The notes under the pieces: model-generated
Databases searched by the model: none
Told to the model about the DNA's origin: nothing
The model's input: only the letters and a program-made list of their open reading frames with translations
Made by a program: the position numbers and the translations under genes
Shown here: piece by piece, positions 25,860 to 34,863 of the stretch
Layout of the letters: each line of letters begins with the position of its first letter
Position numbering within the stretch: the stretch's first letter is position 1
From: Candidatus Taylorbacteria bacterium RIFCSPHIGHO2_12_FULL_45_16
Lineage (GTDB): Bacteria; Patescibacteriota; Minisyncoccia; Phycocordibacterales; PALSA-1337
Assembly: GCA_001821055.1 (NCBI GenBank)
Contig: MHRT01000005.1
Location: 1 to 39,781 of the forward strand
Length of the DNA stretch: 39,781 nucleotides
Direction: 5' to 3'

Positions 25860-26060
25860 ATGAAAATCAAAGACATTTTAACCAAGACCCCATCTGACCT
25901 CAATCGCCTCGTTGCTGAGAAGCGTGAGGCACTTCGAGTATTCCGTTTCGGCTCGGCTGGTGCCAAGACCAAGAACGTCAAAGAGGGCATGCATATTAGA
26001 AAAGATATAGCTAGGATTTTGACGGTGCTTAACACCAAAAATAAACTACTAGACAAATAG
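25860..26060 (+). CDS. rpmC: 50S ribosomal protein L29
   Basis: 66 aa L29-like helical protein at the conserved position. Confidence 0.88.
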   Translation: MKIKDILTKTPSDLNRLVAEKREALRVFRFGSAGAKTKNVKEGMHIRKDIARILTVLNTKNKLLDK

Positions 26061-26086
26061 TCACAAATCAAGTAGTATCACAACTC

Positions 26087-26344
26087 ATGACAACCGCCGT
26101 CACAACCGAAAAAAAACTAAAGCGCCAGACATTTACCGGCGTTGTAACTTCTAACAAGATGAAGGATACGGTGGTCGTGGCCATAGAACGCTATGTCAGA
26201 CATGCCAAGTACCACAAGTATATGAACAAAAAGACCAAGCTCATGGTGCATGATGCGGGGAATATCAAAAATATCGGTGATACAGCGACCATAGAAGCCT
26301 GCAGACCGTTATCAAAGAATAAATCGTTCAGGGTAATCGCATGA
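26087..26344 (+). CDS. rpsQ: 30S ribosomal protein S17
   Basis: FTGVVTSNKMKDTVVVAIERYVRHAKYHKYMNKKTKLMVHD. Confidence 0.96.
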   Translation: MTTAVTTEKKLKRQTFTGVVTSNKMKDTVVVAIERYVRHAKYHKYMNKKTKLMVHDAGNIKNIGDTATIEACRPLSKNKSFRVIA

Positions 26345-26425
26345 AAAACAAGAGACTAATAATTAATAACTAGAGACTGGAAAAACACAGCAGAAGCAAT
26401 CTAATTACTAATCTCTCTTCAAACT

Positions 26426-26797
26426 ATGATCCAACCACGTTCCATCGTCAATATTGCAGATAATTCTGGAGCCAAGATCGGACGCATTTTCAAAGTGCTT
26501 GGAGCTTCGCATAAGCGCTATGCCGAAATCGGTGAAGTCGTGGTTCTTTCGGTCCAAAAAGCCGAGCCTCGCAAGACCATCAAGAAAAAGGATGTCCTTC
26601 ACGCTGTTGTTGTTCGTCAGACCAAAGCCACTCGTCGCAAGGATGGCTCCTATATCCGTTTTGATGAAAATGCCGTCGTCATCATAGAAAAAGGCAAGAA
26701 AGAGCCGGTTGCTGGTCGTATTTTCGGACCTATCCCGCGCGAAGTCGGCGAAGCGGGATTCAAGACTATCGCGTCTAAAGCTCCGGAGATTGTGTAA
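26426..26797 (+). CDS. rplN: 50S ribosomal protein L14
   Basis: MIQPRSIVNIADNSGAKIGRIFKVLG. Confidence 0.97.
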   Translation: MIQPRSIVNIADNSGAKIGRIFKVLGASHKRYAEIGEVVVLSVQKAEPRKTIKKKDVLHAVVVRQTKATRRKDGSYIRFDENAVVIIEKGKKEPVAGRIFGPIPREVGEAGFKTIASKAPEIV

Positions 26798-26880
26798 ACA
26801 AAAAAGATCAATAACTAGTAATTGGAAAAACCAGATCCCTAGTTACCAGTTACTAACTACTAATTACCAACTAACTACCA

Positions 26881-27098
26881 TGCATATCAAAAAAGGAGAT
26901 ACAGTAACTATTCTGTCAGGAGATGACAAAGGCAAAACCGGCAAGGTTGTCAAAGCTTTTCCAGCAGTCGGTAAGGTTGTCATTGAGGGCATGAACACAG
27001 TTCACAAACATCAACGTCCGACCAAGCAGGGCCAAAAGGGCCAAGTTGTGGATGTAGCCATGCCGATGTATGCGTCGAAGGTAGCAAAGAAAGAGTAA
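26881..27098 (+). CDS. rplX: 50S ribosomal protein L24
   Basis: MHIKKGDTVTILSGDDKGKTGKVVKAFP; ATG at 26881. Confidence 0.95.
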
Positions 27099-27167
27099 AA
27101 AAGTAATTGGTGACTAGTAATTAAAAAAAACACCATGATTCTCTAAAATTATTAGTCTCTAAATCAA

Positions 27168-27749
27168 ATGAAACACACCAACACATTGGAACTAAATAAA
27201 GGATCATTCAAAGCTCTCAAAGACAAGTTGGGTTTGAAGAATCCGATGCAAGCGCCTCGTTTGCTTAAAGTTGTCATCTCCAACGGCTTTGGCTCCACTA
27301 AGGACAAAAAGAAAATTGAACTCATCGCCGATCGCCTGGCCAAGATCACTGGTCAAAAGCCAGCTGTCCGTGTTACCAAGAAAGCCATTGCTACTTTCAA
27401 AACCCGTCAAGGCGACGCCATCGGCTACCAAGTCACTCTCCGTGGTCCGCGGATGTTTGACTTCATGGATCGTCTCATTCACATCGCTCTGCCTCGCACC
27501 AAAGACTTCCGCGGGCTCTCGCGTACATCAGTCGACGATATGGGTAATTTCACTATCGGCATCAAGGAGCACACTATTTTCCCGGAGACTTCTGACGAGG
27601 ATTTGAAGGATGTTTTTGGTCTTGCCATCACAATTGTCACGACTTCTAGCGACAAGAAGGCGACACTGGCTTTCCTGGAGCATATCGGGATGCCCTTGAA
27701 GAGGGAGCTCGCCTCTGTTGAATCCACGGCAAGCAAGGATGGGAGATAA
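27168..27749 (+). CDS. rplE: 50S ribosomal protein L5
   Basis: NPMQAPRLLKVVISNGFG; QKPAVRVTKKAIATFKTRQGDAIGYQVTLRG. Confidence 0.96.
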   Translation: MKHTNTLELNKGSFKALKDKLGLKNPMQAPRLLKVVISNGFGSTKDKKKIELIADRLAKITGQKPAVRVTKKAIATFKTRQGDAIGYQVTLRGPRMFDFMDRLIHIALPRTKDFRGLSRTSVDDMGNFTIGIKEHTIFPETSDEDLKDVFGLAITIVTTSSDKKATLAFLEHIGMPLKRELASVESTASKDGR

Positions 27750-27768
27750 AAACCTCAATCATACTTGT

Positions 27769-27797
27769 TTGACTTCCTGACTCCTATTTGCTACAGT
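27769..27797 (+). promoter_or_regulatory. rpsN promoter TTGACT-17-TACAGT
   Basis: Hexamers and spacing inside the ribosomal cluster. Confidence 0.65.
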
Positions 27798-27856
27798 ACC
27801 CCTACCTTAAACACAAAGGTTTTTCGCTGGAAAATACGATTGGAAGCACACCCTGA

Positions 27857-27895
27857 GAGGACTCGAAGGGATAGCTGACCAGTCCTCGTTTTTTT
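27857..27895 (+). terminator. Leader-embedded intrinsic terminator / candidate attenuator upstream of rpsN
   Basis: GAGGACT...AGTCCTC followed by GTTTTTTT, about 55-90 nt after the predicted TSS. Confidence 0.6.
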
Positions 27896-27949
27896 GAGAA
27901 AATTAGCCAAAATTTACCCAAGAGGCGCAAAGATACCCAAAGCTCATCC

Positions 27950-28135
27950 ATGGCCAAGACATCAGTCATCGTCAGATCAGAGAAGAAGCCGAAATTCAAA
28001 TCGCGCGTGGTTCGTCGTTGCTTTCGTTGTGGTCGCAAGCGTGGCTACATGAGAGACTTTGACCTTTGCCGCATCTGTTTCCGAGAGTTTGCCAATGAGG
28101 GTGTTATTCCTGGTATCAAGAAATCATCCTGGTAA
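27950..28135 (+). CDS. rpsN: 30S ribosomal protein S14 (zinc type)
   Basis: 61 aa; CFRCGRKRGYMRDFDLCRICFREFANEGVIPGIKKSSW. Confidence 0.97.
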   Translation: MAKTSVIVRSEKKPKFKSRVVRRCFRCGRKRGYMRDFDLCRICFREFANEGVIPGIKKSSW

Positions 28136-28164
28136 TATTTAATTTTCAATACCCAATTATTTTT

Positions 28165-28554
28165 ATGGTAACCGATCCAATTTCAAATCTAATTGTCCGC
28201 ATCAAGAATGCCAGCGACGCCAAGAAACCCGCTGTGACCATTCCGCAATCCAAGCTTGTGGAAAATGTCGCCCACGCGCTCAAGAAAAACGGTTATCTGT
28301 CAAGTGTTCAGAAAAATAACGATACTCGTGAAATTGAACTCGGCATAGTCTATTTTGATGGAGGAAAACCTCGTATCACCGGCATTGAACGCATTTCCAA
28401 GACATCACGCCGTGTATACCAGAAATCCAGCGATATCAGGGTATTCCGTAGTGGTTTCGGCAACACATTCTTTTCAACACCGAAAGGCATCATGGTTGAT
28501 ATGGACGCCAAAAAATTAAAGGTCGGAGGAGAAGTGTTATTTAAAATCTGGTAA
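28165..28554 (+). CDS. rpsH: 30S ribosomal protein S8
   Basis: DPISNLIVRIKNASDAKK; FFSTPKGIMVDMDAKKLKVGGEVLFKIW. Confidence 0.96.
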   Translation: MVTDPISNLIVRIKNASDAKKPAVTIPQSKLVENVAHALKKNGYLSSVQKNNDTREIELGIVYFDGGKPRITGIERISKTSRRVYQKSSDIRVFRSGFGNTFFSTPKGIMVDMDAKKLKVGGEVLFKIW

Positions 28555-28585
28555 CTATTGTACTAGCAAGCAGTTACCAATCAAT

Positions 28586-29119
28586 ATGTCAAGAATCGCC
28601 AAAAAACCCATAATAATTCCTCCGAAGACTGAAGCTTCTTTTTCAGGCGGTGTCATGACGATCAAGGGTCCTTTGGGCGTCTTGAGCAAGACCTTTCGTC
28701 CATATATCAACGTGGTTGTTGAAAATAGGGCTATCACTCTTACACCAAACGGCACTTCACTCCAAGCTCGTGCCTTGTGGGGTACATACGCTTCTCACAT
28801 CAAAAACATGCTCATCGGCGTCAATAAGCCATACGAAAAGAGGCTCGTTGTCGAAGGTATAGGTTTCAAGGCTGATGTCAAAGGAACAAATCTCGTTCTT
28901 GTCGTTGGTTTTTCCCATCCGGTCAATGTCCCGATTCCGACTGATCTCAAGGTAACTACTGAAAAGAATATTGTTGTCATTTCCGGCATGGATTGCGAAA
29001 GTGTCGGTCAATTTGCCGCGGTTGTCCGCGCCATGAAAAAGCCGGAACCGTATCTCGGGAAAGGCATTAGATATTCGGATGAAGTCATCAGGCGTAAGCA
29101 AGGAAAGAAGGCGGCGTAA
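28586..29119 (+). CDS. rplF: 50S ribosomal protein L6
   Basis: MSRIAKKPIIIPPKTEASFSGGVMTIKGPLG. Confidence 0.96.
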   Translation: MSRIAKKPIIIPPKTEASFSGGVMTIKGPLGVLSKTFRPYINVVVENRAITLTPNGTSLQARALWGTYASHIKNMLIGVNKPYEKRLVVEGIGFKADVKGTNLVLVVGFSHPVNVPIPTDLKVTTEKNIVVISGMDCESVGQFAAVVRAMKKPEPYLGKGIRYSDEVIRRKQGKKAA

Positions 29120-29159
29120 AAAATTGTCATTTTCCATCTTATTTTTTACTTTTACTATC

Positions 29160-29510
29160 ATGAATACTTTACAGAAAAAACATACGATATTCGCCCGCAG
29201 AAAGATCCGCATCCGCGCCAAGATTTTCGGCACGGCAGAACGTCCACGTTTGGCCATCTTCAAGTCCCATAAATATATTTATGCCCAAATCATTGACGAC
29301 GTCAAAGGCCACACTATTGTCGCTTTTGATTCACGCATGTCCAAAGCCAAAACTCCGGTGGAGCGCGCCAAAGAAGTCGGCGTGGAAATTGCCAAAATTG
29401 CCAAAGTTGCCAAAGTTGCCAAAGTCGTCTTCGATCGTGGTGGATATATTTATACCGGCAAAATCAAGATGGTCGCCGATGCTGCTCGTGAGGGAGGACT
29501 AGAATTTTAA
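29160..29510 (+). CDS. rplR: 50S ribosomal protein L18
   Basis: RKIRIRAKIFGTAERPRLAIFKSHKYIYAQIIDD; ATG at 29160. Confidence 0.95.
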   Translation: MNTLQKKHTIFARRKIRIRAKIFGTAERPRLAIFKSHKYIYAQIIDDVKGHTIVAFDSRMSKAKTPVERAKEVGVEIAKIAKVAKVAKVVFDRGGYIYTGKIKMVADAAREGGLEF

Positions 29511-29547
29511 TAATCAATAACACAGACTAGCGAATTATGTGAATACC

Positions 29548-30306
29548 ATGACAGCCAAAGACATAAAAACAAATATAGAGACGGAAGATGTGATTGTCCC
29601 TTCGACCGGCATTGATGTGGCGGTGGTCATTCCAGTTTCCGATACGGCCGTCGAGCCGGCCATTGAAGTCGCGGAAGCCAAAGATCTTTCCGCCTCGGTT
29701 GCCAACAAAATTACCCCCGGACGCAAGATTCGCGGGGACTCGGCCCGACGCGGTGGATCAGGCGGACGCCAAAGTCGCGGAGGTCAACGTGGAGGCGGTC
29801 GCAACGAACCGCGGGAACGCGTCAAACCGGAGTTTGATTCAAAGATTATTGATATCCGTCGTGTGACTAGAGTTACTTCTGGAGGTAGACGCATGAATTT
29901 CAGCGTCGCCGTCGTGGCCGGTGATCACAAAGGTCGTGTTGGCGTCGGTCTGGGTAAGAGTATTGATACTGCTTCCGCGGTTGAAAAAGCCACTCGTGAA
30001 GCCAAAAAAAACCTCATCAAGGTTCCTTTGTCGGTCCAGATGACTATTCCTCACGCGGTTGAAGCGAAATACGCCAGTGCGCGCATTATGATCTTCCCGG
30101 CTCGTGGTCGTGGCGTGGTGGCGGGTAGCTCGGCTCGCGCGGTCATCGAATTGGCCGGCATCAAAGATGTCTGTGCCAAGTTTCTGTCTGGCAGTAAAAA
30201 CCGTCTCAACAATGCCAAGGTTGCCATTGAAGCCCTAAAGAAGTTGAGCAAGGTCAGCCGCGCGATCATTACAAATAAGCAAACAAGCAAAGACACGTCG
30301 CAGTAA
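29548..30306 (+). CDS. rpsE: 30S ribosomal protein S5 with RGG-rich N-terminal extension
   Basis: RRVTRVTSGGRRMNFSVAVVAGDHKGRVGVGLGKS. Upstream GTG at 29539 is an alternative start. Confidence 0.95.
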   Translation: MTAKDIKTNIETEDVIVPSTGIDVAVVIPVSDTAVEPAIEVAEAKDLSASVANKITPGRKIRGDSARRGGSGGRQSRGGQRGGGRNEPRERVKPEFDSKIIDIRRVTRVTSGGRRMNFSVAVVAGDHKGRVGVGLGKSIDTASAVEKATREAKKNLIKVPLSVQMTIPHAVEAKYASARIMIFPARGRGVVAGSSARAVIELAGIKDVCAKFLSGSKNRLNNAKVAIEALKKLSKVSRAIITNKQTSKDTSQ

Positions 30307-30349
30307 TTTCGTTTCTTTGCTTATTTTCATCATTTCTTAACTAACCATC

Positions 30350-30919
30350 ATGCAATTCCATCAACTAAGACGAGATACGCCAAACAGAAAGCGCATGACA
30401 GTGGCGCGCGGCGGCAAGCGTGGCAAGACCGCTGGTCGCGGAGGTAAGGGTCAATCAGCTCGCGCCGGCAACAAGCGTCGACCGGAGTGGAGAGATGTTA
30501 TCAAGAAACTTCCGAAATTGCGTGGCCGCGGCGTCAATCAGAATAAACCAATCACTGATGAATTGGTAGTCATCAATACTGCTGTTCTTGAAGCTAATTT
30601 TTTGGCAAATGAAGCGGTCACCCCGACTATTCTCATTGAAAAGGGTTTGATCTCGACTACCTCTGGTATTATTCCATTTGTTAAAATTCTGGGTGACGGG
30701 GAAGTCACCAAGGTTTTCAATATTTCAGGCTGTGCCATATCCGGATCGGCAAAGGAAAAAATAGAAAAAGCCGGCGGTTCAGTCGCCGCCCTTGCTTCCC
30801 GGGTCGTGCCGAAGAGGAAAGGCCCGTCGAGTGAAAATGATAAGAATATTATTCCAGTCAAAGTTTCGAAAAAAGAGGTCAGAAAAGAAAAGAAAGAAAC
30901 AAAGTCATCCCATGAATAA
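30350..30919 (+). CDS. rplO: 50S ribosomal protein L15
   Basis: KRMTVARGGKRGKTAGRGGKGQSARAGNKRRPEW. Confidence 0.95.
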   Translation: MQFHQLRRDTPNRKRMTVARGGKRGKTAGRGGKGQSARAGNKRRPEWRDVIKKLPKLRGRGVNQNKPITDELVVINTAVLEANFLANEAVTPTILIEKGLISTTSGIIPFVKILGDGEVTKVFNISGCAISGSAKEKIEKAGGSVAALASRVVPKRKGPSSENDKNIIPVKVSKKEVRKEKKETKSSHE

Positions 30920-32183
30920 CATATCGCAAAAAATAGTCCTGGCTTTCAAAGATCAGATTCTGCGAAAAAGAGTCGGCTTTACATTGCTGGCGCTTGTGCT
31001 ATTTCGATTACTGGCCGCTATTCCAATACCAGGAGTTGACGCGGCAAACCTCTCTACACTTCTTGGTTCAAGCCAATTCTTCGGTTTCCTGAACATCTTC
31101 TCCGGTGGCGGTCTGTCCAATCTTTCCATCGTGATGTTGGGCGTTGGTCCGTTCATTACCGCTTCGATCGTCATCCAACTTCTCACCATGATGTTTCCAA
31201 AATGGAAGACGCTGATGCATGATGAGGGCGAAGCCGGTCGTCTGAAACTTTCAAATTATTCGCGATTACTTTCTGTTCCACTCGCCATTTTGTCGGCCAT
31301 TGGATTTCTCTCGCTCCTCCAATCGCAAAATATCATACCGTCTCTCGGTGTATTTTCGTTTTCCATAAATGTGTTGGTGATTACCGGTGGGTCGCTTCTT
31401 CTGATGTGGATTGGCGAACTCATATCCGAATTTGGCATTGGCAATGGCGCGTCGCTTATTATATTTGCCGGCATCGTCGCGTCACTGCCAAATACCGTGA
31501 CGCAATTGGTCGCTGGCTATGATGTTTCCAATATTCCTCTGTACATTGTGGCCTTGGTGATTGGTCTGGTTGTCATCGCCGGCGTCGTCTTTATCACTGA
31601 AGCTGAACGATCAGTTCCAGTCACCTATGCCAAACAAGTCAGAGGCAATAAAGTATACGGCGGCGCCTCCACTTATCTCCCGCTTCGCCTCAATCAAGCC
31701 GGCGTCATCCCAATCATTTTCGCACTTTCAATCCTTCTGTTTCCGCAGATAATTTCTAACTTCTTGTCACATGTCTCAAACCAAACAATTTCACACTATG
31801 CCACTTTGTTCACCTCCTTTTTCAATAATCCATGGGTCTATGGCAGTTTTTACTTTATTCTTGTCGTCGTTTTCACCTATTTTTACACGGCAGTTACTTT
31901 TGATCCCAAGCAGATTTCAGAGAACCTACAGCGCTCAGGCGCCTTCATTCCCGGCGTCCGTCCGGGAGACCATACCCGTGATCATTTGGCGTCAATTGTG
32001 ACTCGTATAACGCTTGTTGGTGCTTTGTTTCTAGGTATTGTGGCGGTCTTGCCACTCATTATGCAGGCGTTCACTTCTAACAAATCACTGGCGATTGGCG
32101 GTACGGCGTTGCTCATCGTCGTCTCGGTGGTGCTTGATTTGTTGAAGAAAATTGACGCGCAAGTATCTATGCGAGAGTACTGA
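30912..32183 (+). CDS. secY: Protein translocase subunit SecY
   Basis: MNNISQKIVLAFKDQILRKRVGFTLLALVLFRLLAAIPIPGVD; ATG overlaps the rplO stop. Confidence 0.97.
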   Translation: MNNISQKIVLAFKDQILRKRVGFTLLALVLFRLLAAIPIPGVDAANLSTLLGSSQFFGFLNIFSGGGLSNLSIVMLGVGPFITASIVIQLLTMMFPKWKTLMHDEGEAGRLKLSNYSRLLSVPLAILSAIGFLSLLQSQNIIPSLGVFSFSINVLVITGGSLLLMWIGELISEFGIGNGASLIIFAGIVASLPNTVTQLVAGYDVSNIPLYIVALVIGLVVIAGVVFITEAERSVPVTYAKQVRGNKVYGGASTYLPLRLNQAGVIPIIFALSILLFPQIISNFLSHVSNQTISHYATLFTSFFNNPWVYGSFYFILVVVFTYFYTAVTFDPKQISENLQRSGAFIPGVRPGDHTRDHLASIVTRITLVGALFLGIVAVLPLIMQAFTSNKSLAIGGTALLIVVSVVLDLLKKIDAQVSMREY

Positions 32184-32291
32184 GAGAATAATTAAAAATT
32201 AAAACATGGATAGCTAAAGTTAAAAACCAGAACATATAGAAAGCAGACGAAATTGACTTTAAGTGATTATTTTGATAAGGTAAATTCCAAT

Positions 32292-32978
32292 ATGGACAAG
32301 AAAACAATAGATAAAAAAAGCATTGAAAGCATGTTTGTTGCCGGTACGCATTTTGGTCTTGGCCGTTCACGTCGCCATCCGACCGTAACCCCGTTTATCT
32401 TTGGTACAAAGAATTCCACTGACATTTTTGATCTGGAGAAAACTTCCGAAACCTTCGAAAAGGCCAAGGCCATCGTCGCGTCCTTGGCCAAGGAAAGCAA
32501 AACTATTTTTTTTGTTGGCGGCAAGAAAGAGGCCTCAAGCGCCATCAAGAATGCAGCCATGTCCATCAATATGCCGTATGTTGATGGACGCTGGATAGGC
32601 GGGACATTGAGCAATTTTGGACAAATCAGAAAGCGCATTGACCGCTACGAAAAACTTGTCTCTGACCGCGAAAAAGGCGAACTTTCAAAATACACCAAGC
32701 GTGAGCGTATGCTTATTGACAAAGAGATTGCCTCTCTTGAAAAAATGTTTTATGGCATCGTTTCTTTGAAAAAGATGCCCGATGTCATGTTCATTATAGA
32801 TCCTCGTCGTGAAAAAAACGCCGTCAAAGAGGCGATTGACATGAATATTCCAGTTATTGCTCTGGCCGGCTCTGATTGCGACATCAGAAAAGTCACTTAT
32901 CCGATCGTCGGCAACGACGCTTCAAAGGCAAGCATAGGTTTTTTTCTGAATGAGATCGTCAAGTCGTATCATGTTTAG
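32292..32978 (+). CDS. rpsB: 30S ribosomal protein S2
   Basis: FVAGTHFGLGRSRRHPTVTPFIFGTKN; YVDGRWIGGTLSNFGQIRKRI. Confidence 0.95.
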   Translation: MDKKTIDKKSIESMFVAGTHFGLGRSRRHPTVTPFIFGTKNSTDIFDLEKTSETFEKAKAIVASLAKESKTIFFVGGKKEASSAIKNAAMSINMPYVDGRWIGGTLSNFGQIRKRIDRYEKLVSDREKGELSKYTKRERMLIDKEIASLEKMFYGIVSLKKMPDVMFIIDPRREKNAVKEAIDMNIPVIALAGSDCDIRKVTYPIVGNDASKASIGFFLNEIVKSYHV

Positions 32979-33153
32979 CCCATTCTTGTTGTGGAAATTG
33001 AATAAAGATTCACGCGACAAGAAACCGAGCCTGGACGTTTCTTTCTTGAGTGAGAATTTCAAGGCAAAAAAGGACCAATTATCAAAAAAGTTTTCAGTTC
33101 CAAATACGCCATCGGTAACAGATCAACCATCAATTATTAATCAAACAACCACC

Positions 33154-33750
33154 ATGTCATCACCTATTACCACAGAACAAGTAAAAGCTCTCCGTGACCA
33201 AACTGGTATATCAATTATGCAATGCAAAAAAGCGCTTGAAGAGGCGGGTGGAGACATCGAAAAAGCGCTGGTCATTCTACGTAAAAAGAGCGGTGAATTG
33301 GTCGCCAAAAAAAGTGATCGAACTTTCGGTGCGGGCACTGTTCAGGCATATATTCATGCGACTGGGACAGTCGGTGCCATCATTGAGCTTGATTGTGAGA
33401 CTGACTTTGTGGCCGACAATGAAGGATTCAAGACTTTGGCCCGCGATATCGCTATGCATGTGACTGCCACCAATCCAAAATTCTTGAATAAGACTGACAT
33501 TCATGAGGCTGACATGAAGTCTGCCCGCGAAGTATTTGAAGCGGAAGTCAAAGATAAACCTGCGGCCATGAAAGATAAGATTCTGAAGGGCAAGCTAGAT
33601 ACCTATTTCGCGGAAATGGTGCTTTCAAACCAACCATTTATCAAAAATCAAGACATAACTATCCAAGGTCTAGTCGATGCCGCCGTGCAGAAATTCGGCG
33701 AGAAAATAGCTGTCGCGCGATTCAAGAGATTCAAGGTGCTGGAAAATTAA
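33154..33750 (+). CDS. tsf: Elongation factor Ts
   Basis: ITTEQVKALRDQTGISIMQCKKALEEAGGDIEKALVILRKKS; TDFVADNEGF. Confidence 0.95.
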   Translation: MSSPITTEQVKALRDQTGISIMQCKKALEEAGGDIEKALVILRKKSGELVAKKSDRTFGAGTVQAYIHATGTVGAIIELDCETDFVADNEGFKTLARDIAMHVTATNPKFLNKTDIHEADMKSAREVFEAEVKDKPAAMKDKILKGKLDTYFAEMVLSNQPFIKNQDITIQGLVDAAVQKFGEKIAVARFKRFKVLEN

Positions 33751-33760
33751 GCATAACGTT

Positions 33761-34135
33761 ATGTACACTACTATTGTCTTATTTTACATTTCACTTGCTT
33801 TCATCTTCTTGATGATTCTATTCAAACACCGCGAAGTCAAAAGTGGTCATCCGACCGTTATATCCAAACTTGGTAGCGGAAGCGACCACATCTTCCATGA
33901 TATTTTTAGGACTGCCAAGAAAGGGTTATCATATCTCAACAGACACACATTTGTGGCCATTGGACACTGGATGGTTTTCCATATTCTAGTTCGGATTCGC
34001 AAGGTCTATGTTGAAATCAAAGCTTTATTTTTGGCTTTGCCCCAAGGCAGAAAAATGCTTGACGCGGTTCGTGGCCGTGGAGAAGTCAGTAATCACGGAG
34101 TCTCATTTTATCTAAGAAGGATTGCGGATAAATAA
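33761..34135 (+). CDS. Hypothetical membrane-anchored protein
   Basis: 124 aa; N-terminal TM MYTTIVLFYISLAFIFLMILF. Confidence 0.6.
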   Translation: MYTTIVLFYISLAFIFLMILFKHREVKSGHPTVISKLGSGSDHIFHDIFRTAKKGLSYLNRHTFVAIGHWMVFHILVRIRKVYVEIKALFLALPQGRKMLDAVRGRGEVSNHGVSFYLRRIADK

Positions 34136-34262
34136 ATTTGCGTACGCAGGGTAGGCCTATGCGATGAAAGTCTGCCGGATTTTTTGTTGCAGAAAGGCTA
34201 AAAAATTGATAGAGTTTGTCAAGTCAATTATTTTGGTTTGCATTTCTTCTCGTCAATTTTTC

Positions 34263-34335
34263 GCCATCTTAGCTCAGCTGGTAGAGCGCCACTTTTGTAA
34301 AGTGGATGCCCCCGGTTCGAATCCGGGAGATGGCT
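34263..34335 (+). tRNA. tRNA-Thr (anticodon TGT)
   Basis: GCCATCT...AGATGGC acceptor; CCACT-TTTGTAA-AGTGG anticodon arm; CCCGGTTCGAATCCGGG T-arm; no encoded CCA. Confidence 0.95.
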
Positions 34336-34394
34336 CTGAAATTCAGTTTTTATTATTAGTAATTTTATCTGTTATATAACAGATTCTTTAACAT

Positions 34395-34823
34395 ATGAGA
34401 AACATATGCATCTTTTGTAATAGACAATTAGAGACACGTCATCAAATTATATTCTGTTCAAATAAATGTCAGAAAAATCATGAATATCATTATTACATCG
34501 ATAGATGGAAGGAAGGTAAAGTAAAGGGTTCTGTTGGCATTACCTCAAAGACGATCTCTTGTTATATTCGTCGGTATTTGTTAGAGAAATATAAATCCAA
34601 ATGTTCAATATGTGGCTGGGATAAAGTCCATAGTGTTACCAAAAAGATTCCACTTGAGATTGATCATATTGATGGTAATTCAGATAATAATATAGAAAAC
34701 AATCTAAGACTTATTTGTCCCAATTGTCATTCTCTTACACCACATTTTCGTAATCTGAATAAAGGAAAAGGTAGGAAATGGAGAATGAAAAAATATATAA
34801 ATAATGGTCGAATTCATTTCTGA
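34395..34823 (+). CDS. HNH endonuclease
   Basis: 142 aa; CSICGWDKV...LEIDHIDGNSDNNIENNLRLICPNCHSLT; N-terminal CxxC zinc motifs. Confidence 0.88.
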   Translation: MRNICIFCNRQLETRHQIIFCSNKCQKNHEYHYYIDRWKEGKVKGSVGITSKTISCYIRRYLLEKYKSKCSICGWDKVHSVTKKIPLEIDHIDGNSDNNIENNLRLICPNCHSLTPHFRNLNKGKGRKWRMKKYINNGRIHF

Positions 34824-34863
34824 AATGGTGAAATATTCCTATTTTTCTGCTAAAGTATAAGGC

